NCBI GenBank assembly: GCA_963730065.1
Contig: CAVSQL010000011.1
Span: 375,545 to 439,544, forward strand
Reading direction: 5' to 3'
DNA from: UBA9676 sp963730065
GTDB taxonomy: Bacteria; Actinomycetota; Actinomycetes; Streptosporangiales; Streptosporangiaceae
Length of the DNA stretch: 64,000 nt
Below are positions 19,798-26,675 of the stretch, piece by piece. A model generated the notes under the pieces. That model made no database searches. It was not told where the DNA came from and saw only the letters and a list, made by a program, of their open reading frames with translations. Position numbers and translations under genes: made by a program. Each line of letters starts with the position of its first letter. The first letter of the stretch is position 1.

Positions 19798-20048
19798 GCG
19801 CCAGGCGCGCGCCCGCGAGAGCATCACAACGGGGAAGGGGCGCGCATCTGCCTGGGCTGTCAAGGCGCCCCGACTGAGGCCATTGCCGGGCGTCTCTCTC
19901 CCATGCCACGATCGGGCACGGCCGGTGGCGGGCAGCCCCGGCACCGCCGGTGGGGCGTGCAGTTGTTCCACTCCGCGGCCGGGAAGCAGACATGGGGTGA
20001 GCGGGCCGCCGCCCGGGCCGGGGGACGCCGGGGAGCCCCCGCACCAGG
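19798..20048. other. Intergenic, no gene seen
   Basis: The gap between the VOC gene and the secreted-protein remnant is 308 bp. This part holds only composition-driven frames. The last part of the gap contains the hairpin listed separately. Confidence 0.4.
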
Positions 20049-20091
20049 CCGATGGCCCGCTGGGGCTCATCGCACCCCGGCGGGCCATCGG
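20049..20091 (-). terminator. 17-bp hairpin terminator
   Basis: Left arm CCGATGGCCCGCTGGGG and right arm CCCCGGCGGGCCATCGG pair with a single mismatch around a 9-base loop. It lies 15 bp beyond the stop of the minus-strand gene at 20106 and is symmetrical, so it could stop transcription from both sides. Confidence 0.65.
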
Positions 20092-20105
20092 TCCTGGGCC
20101 GGTCG

Positions 20106-20738
20106 CTAGTGGTGGTGCCCCAGCGGTACCGGCTTGATGATCGTGACACAGAAGGTTGAGTCAGGCCCGAACGGCCCGCCGCACAGCGGCGTAGTCGCGA
20201 ACTGGTGGGCCTTGCCGTAGTCGAACCTGGTACCCGGGTAGTTCGCGCCATAGGTGAGGGCGCGGGCCCTCCCGTTGAACGCGTACCAGGGGTAGATGCA
20301 GTACGGGCCGCCGTACGTGGGGCAGGTGGCCAGAACCTCTGAGATACCGCCGAGGTCGGTCACCACGGCCCATTTCTTCGCGGGCCGCCCGCCCGCGAAG
20401 GTGACCGACTTGATCCGCAGCGGGGTGATGCCCAGCCAGTGGGCCTGGTCATACGTGTCGCACTTCGTCTGCCCGGCCACGCAGTACTCGCCGGGCGGGT
20501 TGGCGAAGTTGGACGTGTGCCCGATTTCCCACACGAACGAGTTCGGCGTGTCGAAAACGGCGCCCCAGCCGAGCGCGTTGCCGATCTGCTGCTTGTCGAA
20601 CGCGGGCAGGAGCGGGCCGTACCGGCTGTTCAGCACGATCGTGCCCCAGCCGCCGGTGGTCAGGTCGGTGACGTGGATGAACCAGCCGACGTGCTGGGAG
20701 ACCTCCCGTGACGGCGGAAGCGATACGGCCGGGCGGGA
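20106..20738 (-). pseudogene. Secreted-protein gene lacking its 5' end, function unknown
   Basis: The frame opens directly after the stop of the nucleotidyltransferase gene and reads REVSQHVGWFIHVTDLTTGG and onward for about 200 residues. No start codon exists before the GTG at 20636, yet the protein-like pattern is already clear upstream of it, so the 5' part is missing. It is rich in aromatic residues and has seven Cys (CVAGQTKC, CPTYGGPYC, PLCGGPF, TFC), as in extracellular disulfide-bonded proteins, but there is no signal peptide left. Family not recognised. Confidence 0.55.
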
Positions 20739-21395
20739 TCAGGTTCGCGGCCAGGCGGCGAACCGCGCCCGCAGCCGGCCGGCCGCGGCGGCGTCCAGCC
20801 CGTAGCGGGCGAACACCCCGTCGGGCATCCGGTCCAGCTGCCGGCCCGCATCCGCGAAATCCCGGTCGGTGAGGCCCGGATCCAGCCGCTTGGCGTAGGC
20901 GATGAGCTGATCCACGCTGTACCGCTCCAGGGCGGCCGCCGTGTCCACGTAGTCGCGGGGCTCGACCCGGCTGGCCAGCGCGCACACCTTCGACCCGACC
21001 ACGTCCTCGAGGTCCAGAACGGGGCCGATGTCCATGGTCACCGGCCTGCGGTCCCGATCGAAGTAGGCCATCTGCAGCATCATCTGCCTGCCGCCCGGCC
21101 CGGTGACGATCCACTCGGCCAGCCCGTCACCCATCCCGTAGAAGACATCCGCGAGACCGGCGGTCTTGTCCTGGCGCTCGGCGCCGAAACCCGCGGCCCG
21201 CAGCGCGGCCTCCACCGCCCCGGCGGCGGCCGTCACGCCGTCATCCTCGTCGGTGAACAGGTTGACGTCCTCGGTCGGCCGGTCGATGACCCCGTGCGCG
21301 ATCAGGGCGTTGCCGCCGCCGAGCGCGAACCCGTGCCGGCCCGCCGCACCGAGGGCGATGGCGGCCACCGCGGCGTGCAGCTCGTCGAGCGGCAT
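20739..21395 (-). CDS. AbiEii-like nucleotidyltransferase (possible toxin)
   Basis: 218 aa. The nucleotidyltransferase pattern FALGGGNALIAHG then RPTEDVNLFTD (usual form GG...R..D.D) is present near residues 25-50, followed by VTMDIGPVLDLEDVVGSKVC, typical of AbiEii/AbiGii-type proteins. Note Asn in DVNLF where the second metal-binding Asp is expected (DVDLF); this may weaken catalysis. The start ATG at 21395 lies directly at the edge of a MITE, so its leader and ribosome-binding region come from the element. The gene on the other side of the element is its likely partner. Confidence 0.75.
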   Translation of the reverse strand: MPLDELHAAVAAIALGAAGRHGFALGGGNALIAHGVIDRPTEDVNLFTDEDDGVTAAAGAVEAALRAAGFGAERQDKTAGLADVFYGMGDGLAEWIVTGPGGRQMMLQMAYFDRDRRPVTMDIGPVLDLEDVVGSKVCALASRVEPRDYVDTAAALERYSVDQLIAYAKRLDPGLTDRDFADAGRQLDRMPDGVFARYGLDAAAAGRLRARFAAWPRT

Positions 21396-21397
21396 TA

Positions 21398-21575
21398 GGG
21401 CGTGTCCTGTAGGTCTTGGCCGTCGCGAGCGGCCGTCATGAAGGGGGATGGGGAGGCGGGTGGGGGGCCGCAAGGCGGAGGAGGAGCCGATAGTGAAGCT
21501 ATCGGCGACGACGACAACGCCGCGGAACGCCCTCCGGCGGACGCGCAGCAGGCTGAAGATCTACGGGACATGCCC
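21398..21575. mobile_element. 178-bp MITE or IS-end remnant with TA target duplication
   Basis: Terminal inverted repeats GGGCGTGTCCTGTAGGTCTT (left) and GGGCATGTCCCGTAGATCTT (right, reverse complement) differ at three positions and are flanked by TA on both sides. An internal palindrome CCGATAGTGAAGCTATCGG lies near 21490-21510. There is no transposase. The ends look like those of actinomycete IS5-family elements with TA target sites. The right border supplies the TAG stop of the upstream gene and the left border lies two bases before the start codon of the downstream gene. Confidence 0.75.
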
Positions 21576-21931
21576 TAGGCGGCGGTCGGGGCCGCAGCGC
21601 GCAGAGCCGGGTGCTGGTCTTCCCAGGCCCGCCGCACGCCCTTGGGCAGGGCCAGGCCCGGCCAGAGGGCGACCAGCGTGTCACCGTCCAGATAGGTGGT
21701 CAGGTCCTCGGGCCGGGCCGCCTCCCGGAGCACGGTCTGGTACACCCACCGCAGCACGTACGGCTCGTCCAGGTCGAAGGTGCGGTCCGGGTACCAGAAC
21801 AGCCAGATCGGCAGTTCCACCGTGCCTGTCGTGGGGCCCCGCAGGTCCGCCAGGTCGGTGGCCACCAGCGCGCCCCGCCCGGGGCGCGCCTGATACCGCG
21901 CCCGGGGCGTGCCAGCTCGGACCGTGACCAT
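21575..21931 (-). CDS. Conserved protein paired with AbiEii-like nucleotidyltransferase (possible antitoxin-position gene)
   Basis: 118 aa, no recognised domain. Conserved-looking segments: VTVRAGTPRARYQARPGRG, LADLRGPTTGTVELPIWLFW, LRWVYQTVLREAARPEDLTT, LPKGVRRAWEDQHPAL. I have seen the same two-gene order in actinomycetes, this protein followed by an AbiEii-type nucleotidyltransferase. The stop codon TAG is formed by the MITE border, so up to a few C-terminal residues may have changed. ATG at 21931 chosen; no strong Shine-Dalgarno, and 21946 is possible. Confidence 0.6.
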   Translation of the reverse strand: MVTVRAGTPRARYQARPGRGALVATDLADLRGPTTGTVELPIWLFWYPDRTFDLDEPYVLRWVYQTVLREAARPEDLTTYLDGDTLVALWPGLALPKGVRRAWEDQHPALRAAAPTAA

Positions 21932-22024
21932 GGGTACAGCGTACATCTTTCCGGTCGGCCGCTCGAACCTATGATCGATATTTGTGCGCGTGGGCCGCAC
22001 TCCCCGGGCCGGGCCGGGTCCCGG

Positions 22025-22651
22025 TCAGCAGCGGCGGATGCCTGCGGCCGGGTCGCGCCCGGTGTTGAGGTAGAAGCCCGCCACGAAGCCGGCGTGCGGC
22101 GCCGTGATGAGATACCAGACATTGTCCCCGAACACGGAAGTGCCGCGAGCCCAGCACTTCACGGTCACCTTGGTGCCCGCCGGGCCGAGGACCGCGAGGA
22201 CCGGGGCCGCCGTAGACGGCGCCTTGCGCACGTGCAGGCCCTTGATCACCGTCTCGAAGACGTGCCCGGCGGTGCACGAGGGGATCCCCGCGGCCGGGTC
22301 GCGCCCGGTGTTGAGGTAGAAGCCCGCCACGAAGCCGGCGTGCGGCGCCGTGATGAGATACCAGACATTGTCCCCGAACACGGAAGTGCCGCGAGCCCAG
22401 CAGTCCACGGTCACCTTGGTGCCCGCCGGGCCGAGGATCGCGAGGATGGGGGCCGCCGTGGACGGGGTCTTGCGCACGTGCAGGCCCGTAATCAGCGTGC
22501 TGTAGACGTGGCTGGCGGCCTGGAGCTCCAGCGCGGCCGGCTGGGGCGCCGCGGCCGCGGGGCCCGCGAGCATCACCATGGTCAGCGCGACCGCCAGCGG
22601 CGCACCGGCCGCGGCCACCGCCAGTCGTTTGATTCCAGTTGGCCAGCCCAT
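22025..22651 (-). CDS. Secreted protein with two SH3-like (SH3b) repeats
   Basis: 208 aa. A signal peptide (residues 1-35, VALTMVMLAGPAAAAPQ) is followed by two 82-residue repeats, each with LHVRK-PSTAAP, GPAGTKVTV-CWARGTS and NVWYLITAPHAGFVAGFYLN. Bacterial SH3 repeats of this kind bind cell wall or extracellular targets. No catalytic domain is attached, so it is a pure binding protein. GAGGGA upstream of the ATG supports the start. Confidence 0.85.
   Translation of the reverse strand: MGWPTGIKRLAVAAAGAPLAVALTMVMLAGPAAAAPQPAALELQAASHVYSTLITGLHVRKTPSTAAPILAILGPAGTKVTVDCWARGTSVFGDNVWYLITAPHAGFVAGFYLNTGRDPAAGIPSCTAGHVFETVIKGLHVRKAPSTAAPVLAVLGPAGTKVTVKCWARGTSVFGDNVWYLITAPHAGFVAGFYLNTGRDPAAGIRRC
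22044..22507. repeat. 246-bp-period tandem duplication encoding the SH3 repeats
   Basis: The segments beginning at 22044 and 22290 are identical for the first 113 bases and nearly identical for about 218 bases. Such near-identity at third positions means recent duplication or gene conversion. Copy number may vary between strains. Confidence 0.85.
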
Positions 22652-22854
22652 GAGTTTTCCCTCGCCGTCGACGTGGCCCGCATGAACATTGGCGAAGCGT
22701 GAGCCGGCCCTCCCGGCATCGGCCGGAGGCGGGACAGGCTGTCAGCTGCGTCGTTCGGTACTTTAAAGGCGGAAATAGCGATTTTGAATTAGCCGCGCCG
22801 CACGGCCCGGCCGGTCAGATTCGCCGCCACTCGGTCAGGTCAGCCGCTGCCCGG
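22652..22854. other. Short intergenic region with 20-bp direct repeat
   Basis: Upstream of the SH3 gene. An AT-rich island (GTACTTTAAAGGCGGAAATA and following, about 22758-22793) is the probable promoter on the minus strand. The 20-bp units at 22832-22851 and 22852-22871 are a tandem duplication that covers the stop codon of the response regulator. Confidence 0.4.
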
Positions 22855-23529
22855 TCAGGTCAGCCGCCGCTCGGCCGCCCAGCGCGTCAGCTGGTGGCGG
22901 GTGGACAGCTGGAGTTTCCGCAGCACCGAGGAGACGTGGCTCTCGACGGTCTTGCCGGAGATGTAGAGCTCGCGCGCGATCTCCTTGTACGTGTAGCCCC
23001 GGGCGATCAGGCGCAGCACCTCGCGCTCGCGGGGCGTGAGCTGGTCGAGCTCAGGGTCGAACGTCTGGGCCCCCCCGGCCGGGGCGAGGGACGCGAAGGC
23101 GTCGAGGACGAACCCGGCCAGCCGGGGCGAGAAGACCGCGTCCCCCGCCGCGACCCGGCGCACCGCATCCACCAGCTCGGCGCCGGAGATGGTCTTGGTC
23201 ACGTAGCCCCGCGCACCGGCCCGGATCACGGCGATCACGTCCTCGGGCGCGTCCGAGGCGGACAGGGCCAGGAAGCGCACCTGCGGGTGCGCGGCCTTTA
23301 TCGCCGTGACCACGTCCTGGCCGCCCCCGCCGGGTAGGTGCACGTCGAGCAGCACCACGTCGGGGAGGCACTCGGCGATGAGGGTGATCGCCGGCGCCAC
23401 GTCGTCCGCTTCGCCCACCACGTCGACCTGGTCACCGAGTTCGGAGCGCACCCCGGAGCGGAACAGGCCGTGGTCGTCGACGATGAATACCCGCGGCTTG
23501 CCGCCACCCGGGGGCTGGGAGCCGGGCAT
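22855..23529 (-). CDS. LuxR-family (NarL-type) response regulator
   Basis: 224 aa. Receiver domain residues 12-125: VFIVDDHGLFRSGV, phospho-acceptor Asp in VVLLDVHLP, conserved Lys in GYVTKTISGAE. C-terminal LuxR HTH: LTPREREVLRLIARGYTYKE and SGKTVESHVSSVLRKLQ. It follows the histidine kinase gene with a 2-bp gap and is its cognate regulator. Confidence 0.95.
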   Translation of the reverse strand: MPGSQPPGGGKPRVFIVDDHGLFRSGVRSELGDQVDVVGEADDVAPAITLIAECLPDVVLLDVHLPGGGGQDVVTAIKAAHPQVRFLALSASDAPEDVIAVIRAGARGYVTKTISGAELVDAVRRVAAGDAVFSPRLAGFVLDAFASLAPAGGAQTFDPELDQLTPREREVLRLIARGYTYKEIARELYISGKTVESHVSSVLRKLQLSTRHQLTRWAAERRLT

Positions 23530-23531
23530 CG

Positions 23532-24941
23532 TCAGGTCCGGGCCGGGCGGCTCGGCTGGCGTCTCCGGGCGTCGCGGGGCATCATCAGGGACACCTCGGT
23601 GCCCTCACCGGGCACGCTGCGGACCGTGGCCGACCCCCCGTGCCGGGCGATCCTGGCGTGGATGGACTCGGCCAGCCCTTTCCGGTCCCCGGGCACCGCC
23701 TGCGGGTCGAAACCGCGCCCGCGGTCCCGCACGAACAGCACCACCTCGGCCGGCTCGACCTCAGCGAACAGCGCGACGGTCGGGGCGCCGGACCATTTCG
23801 CCGCGTTGACGGTGGCCTCGCGCGCCGCCGCCAGCAGCGCGTTGAGGTCGTCGTCCAGCTCGCAGTCCCCGACGGTGACGGCCTCGACGGTGATCCCGTG
23901 CTGGGCCTCGACCTCCTGCTGGATGAGCCGGACGCCGCCGGCCAGGGTCAGCCCCAGGCCGTCGGCCGAGCCCGGCGCGAGCCCGTCGAACAGCCACGAG
24001 CGCAGCTCCCGCTCCTGCGCCCGGGCCAGCTGGATGACCTGCTGCGGCTGGTCGGCCCGGCGCTGGATCAGGGCGAGCGTCTGCAGGACCGAGTCGTGCA
24101 GGTGGGCGGCCATGTCCGCCCGCTCCTCGGCCCGGGTCCGGGCCTGCCGCTCGAGCACGAGATCACGGGCGATGCGCAGCCACCACGGGCCCAGCATGAT
24201 CACGATCGCGATGATCACGAGCAGTAGCCCGGCCAGCGGCTGCAGCAGGGCGTGGGCCGATCGCCCGGACAGCAGGGCCGCCAGGCCGATGATCAGCAGC
24301 AGGACCGCGGACGCGATGCGCAGCCAGAGCCGCCGCCGCCCGCTGCCTCCGGCCAGGCCCGCCACCGGCTCGGCCAGGCGGCGGAGCATCTCATGCTCGT
24401 CCGCCGGGGTGTTCCGCCAGATCAGCGTGAGACCGACCACGCTGATCACTATCGACCAGGCCACGGAGTCGAGCCACGTCGCGCCGAGGGCGGAGCCGAT
24501 GACAAACACGATGACCAGCAGCGACCCGAGGCCGGCGGCCAGCGCCAGGCCCCGCCGGTCGTTCAGCGCCCTGGTCGCGATGTTGCTGTCCGCTCCCTCG
24601 GCGGGCAGCAGCAGCCAGGCCACCACGTAGGCCGCGATACCGAAGCCGCCCAGCAGGGCGGCCACGACGAATGCGGTCCGGATGACGATGACGTCAATGC
24701 CGATCCGCGCCGCCAGGCAGGCGGCCACCCCGGCGACCAGGCGGTCCTCCCGCCCACGCCGCATCGGCCCGCTGCTGGACGGCTTGCCCACCCACTGGCG
24801 GTGGCGCAGGCGGTCCCACAGGTGCTGCTGGTGCTGCGGGTCCGCTGGCGGCGCCGCGCCGCCGTGATCGGGCCCCGGTCCTGGCTGGCCGCGCTCGTCG
24901 CTGGCCAGGCCCGGAGACGCGGAGCCGGCTGATTCCTCCAT
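23532..24941 (-). CDS. PspC-domain sensor histidine kinase (HisKA_3 type)
   Basis: 469 aa membrane kinase. The N-terminal PspC domain (EDRLVAGVAACLAARIGIDV to AAYVVAWLLLPAEG, residues about 60-115) is followed by further hydrophobic helices to about 255, the phosphorylated His in AAHLHDSVLQTLALIQ, and a HATPase domain (AAREATVNAAK, DRGRGFDP). Together with the response regulator it forms a two-component system, probably sensing envelope stress as other PspC kinases do. The divergent pspC/DUF1707 genes are likely targets. ATG at 24941 is used, though it has no strong ribosome-binding site. Confidence 0.9.
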   Translation of the reverse strand: MEESAGSASPGLASDERGQPGPGPDHGGAAPPADPQHQQHLWDRLRHRQWVGKPSSSGPMRRGREDRLVAGVAACLAARIGIDVIVIRTAFVVAALLGGFGIAAYVVAWLLLPAEGADSNIATRALNDRRGLALAAGLGSLLVIVFVIGSALGATWLDSVAWSIVISVVGLTLIWRNTPADEHEMLRRLAEPVAGLAGGSGRRRLWLRIASAVLLLIIGLAALLSGRSAHALLQPLAGLLLVIIAIVIMLGPWWLRIARDLVLERQARTRAEERADMAAHLHDSVLQTLALIQRRADQPQQVIQLARAQERELRSWLFDGLAPGSADGLGLTLAGGVRLIQQEVEAQHGITVEAVTVGDCELDDDLNALLAAAREATVNAAKWSGAPTVALFAEVEPAEVVLFVRDRGRGFDPQAVPGDRKGLAESIHARIARHGGSATVRSVPGEGTEVSLMMPRDARRRQPSRPART

Positions 24942-25071
24942 CCATCCATCATCGCGCCCCGGGCAGGTGCCGCGCCATCCGGGCAAACCCTGATCCGGCC
25001 GTCCGGCCCTCAGGGTCGAATGGGGGATCTTCCCGATACCCGTGGCTGACGTGCGGCGGCACGCTGATGGC
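24942..25071. promoter_or_regulatory. Divergent promoter region, PspC kinase / pspC
   Basis: 130 bp between divergent starts of the kinase and the small PspC protein. Both promoters must lie here; no clear -35/-10 or regulator palindrome was found. Confidence 0.4.
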
Positions 25072-25347
25072 ATGGACACAACCACCGTAGAACCACAGGA
25101 CAAGACCAAGTCGCAGCCGTTGACTCGGCCCGTCGAGGACCGGATGCTGGGCGGGGTCGCCGCCGGTATCGCCCGCTACCTCAGCGTGGACGTGACGGTG
25201 GTGCGGATCATCTTCGCCGTGCTCACCGTCGTGGGCGGCGCCGGCATCCCGCTCTATCTCGCCGGCTGGCTGCTGATCCCCGAAGAGGGCTCCGATCAGT
25301 CCGTGGCCAGCCACTTCATCGACTCCCTGTCCGCCCGGTCCCGCTGA
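25072..25347 (+). CDS. Small PspC-domain membrane protein
   Basis: 91 aa. A PspC domain fills it: RPVEDRMLGGVAAGIARYLS and VVRIIFAVLTVVGGAGIPLY with one or two membrane helices. The same domain opens the divergent histidine kinase. It may sense or buffer membrane stress. ATG 25072 preferred. The DUF1707 gene follows after 15 bp and is probably co-transcribed. Confidence 0.85.
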   Translation: MDTTTVEPQDKTKSQPLTRPVEDRMLGGVAAGIARYLSVDVTVVRIIFAVLTVVGGAGIPLYLAGWLLIPEEGSDQSVASHFIDSLSARSR

Positions 25348-25362
25348 AAGGAGGCCGCCGAT

Positions 25363-25842
25363 ATGTCAGCGCGCAGCTCCCGGCGGGCCCGCGGATCCAC
25401 CACCTTTGTCGACCCCCAGATGAGGATCTCCGACGCTGACCGGGCCGACGTGGCTGACCGCCTGTCCCAGCACTACAGCGACGGCCGGCTCGATCAGCCC
25501 GAGTTCAACGAGCGCCTCGACCGGGCCATGAAGGCCAAGACCCAGGCCGACCTGGCTGGCTTGTTCACCGACCTGCCACCTATCGACGTACCAGGAAAGG
25601 CGGTCAAGGCCGTGCCCCCGCAGGACCAACGCCCGCGAAACCGGCGCCCGCTTCAACGAACCCTCGGCCTCATCCTCATCATCGTGGTCGCCGTCATCGT
25701 GGCGCGCGCCCTGATGTGGCCGTTCTTCTCGCTCGTCGGATTCTTCGGGCACGCCCTGTTCGTGCCCATCCCGTGGATCCTGGTCGCGCTGGTTGCCTTC
25801 TTCTGCTGGCGCTACGTCGCCCGGCGCCGCGACCGGTCCTGA
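25363..25842 (+). CDS. DUF1707 (SHOCT-like) membrane protein
   Basis: 159 aa. The DUF1707 signature MRISDADRADVADRL and YSDGRLDQPEFNERLD lies at residues 20-55, then a linker and two membrane helices (LGLILIIVVAVIVARALMWP and FVPIPWILVALVAFFCW). The start has a near-perfect AAAGGAGG eight bases upstream. Domain function is unknown; the linkage to PspC and a PspC kinase points to envelope stress. Confidence 0.88.
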   Translation: MSARSSRRARGSTTFVDPQMRISDADRADVADRLSQHYSDGRLDQPEFNERLDRAMKAKTQADLAGLFTDLPPIDVPGKAVKAVPPQDQRPRNRRPLQRTLGLILIIVVAVIVARALMWPFFSLVGFFGHALFVPIPWILVALVAFFCWRYVARRRDRS

Positions 25843-25850
25843 TGACCGGA

Positions 25851-25889
25851 AGGCCGGAACGCCCGCCACGGGGGCGGGCATTCCGGCCT
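25851..25889 (+). terminator. 17-bp hairpin terminator after DUF1707 gene
   Basis: Arms AGGCCGGAACGCCCGCC and GGCGGGCATTCCGGCCT pair over 17 positions with a single G-T mismatch (wobble) around a 5-base loop. It lies nine bases past the stop and ends the pspC/DUF1707 transcript. Confidence 0.75.
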
Positions 25890-25946
25890 CGGCGCACTCT
25901 GCCATGATCGGTACCCGGAGCCGGGGCCACACGGAGGGCGCTGAGC

Positions 25947-26624
25947 ATGCCAGGCAAGCGATTCGCGGGCAGGACGGTGATGGTGTTCGGCGCGGCTGGC
26001 GCGCTGGGGGCCGGCCTGGCCTCGGCGTTCGCCGCCGAGGGGGCAGCGCTGATCGGCGTGGACCGCGGGGTGCCCGCCGGGGACCGCCGCCTCGGAGGTG
26101 CCCGCTACCACGCCGTGGACGTGCTCGACGACAGCGCGCTCGCCGCGCTGTTCGACGACGGTCCGCCGCCCTGGGCGGTGGTCAACACCGTGGGCGGCTT
26201 CGCCCCGCATGCCCCGCTGACCGACCTGGACCCGGCCGTCCTCACCGGTCAGCTGGAGCTGAACCTGCTGACGGCCGCGCTCGTCACCAAGCACGCGCTG
26301 CGCCGGATGAAGGCCACCGGCCAGGGCCGCCTGGTGCACACGGCGAGCCGGGCCGCCACGGCGACCCGCGGCCAGAGCTTCGCCTACTCGGTCAGCAAGC
26401 TGGGCGTGCTGCACCTGGTGACCATGGCCGCCGATGAGGTGCGGGGCACCGGCATCACCGTGAACTGTGTCGTTCCCAGCATCATCGACACCCCGGCCAA
26501 CCGGGGCGCGATGCCGGACGCGGATCACGCCTCCTGGCCCAAGATTCCCGACATCGCCCAGGCCTATCTGTTCCTCGCCTCACCCGGCGCGCACCTCGTC
26601 TCGGGGGCGTCGGTTCCGGTTTAG
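25947..26624 (+). CDS. Short-chain dehydrogenase/reductase (SDR)
   Basis: 225 aa classical SDR. The cofactor motif VMVFGAAGALGAGLA has Ala in place of the usual Gly at one position; the catalytic Ser is in VHTASRAA and Tyr/Lys in FAYSVSKLG. C-terminal ITVNCVVPSIIDTPANR is typical. Substrate unknown. GGAGGG eight bases before the ATG. The FUSC gene follows after 51 bp and may be co-transcribed. Confidence 0.88.
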   Translation: MPGKRFAGRTVMVFGAAGALGAGLASAFAAEGAALIGVDRGVPAGDRRLGGARYHAVDVLDDSALAALFDDGPPPWAVVNTVGGFAPHAPLTDLDPAVLTGQLELNLLTAALVTKHALRRMKATGQGRLVHTASRAATATRGQSFAYSVSKLGVLHLVTMAADEVRGTGITVNCVVPSIIDTPANRGAMPDADHASWPKIPDIAQAYLFLASPGAHLVSGASVPV

Positions 26625-26675
26625 GACCGGCGCCCCGGGGTCCCCGCCGTCCCGTGGGCGGGGAATACTGCAACC

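Noticed and set aside
22832..22871. 20-bp tandem repeat as an operator for the two-component system
   Set aside because: It lies at the 3' end of the response regulator and includes the stop codon, so it is more likely a slippage duplication.
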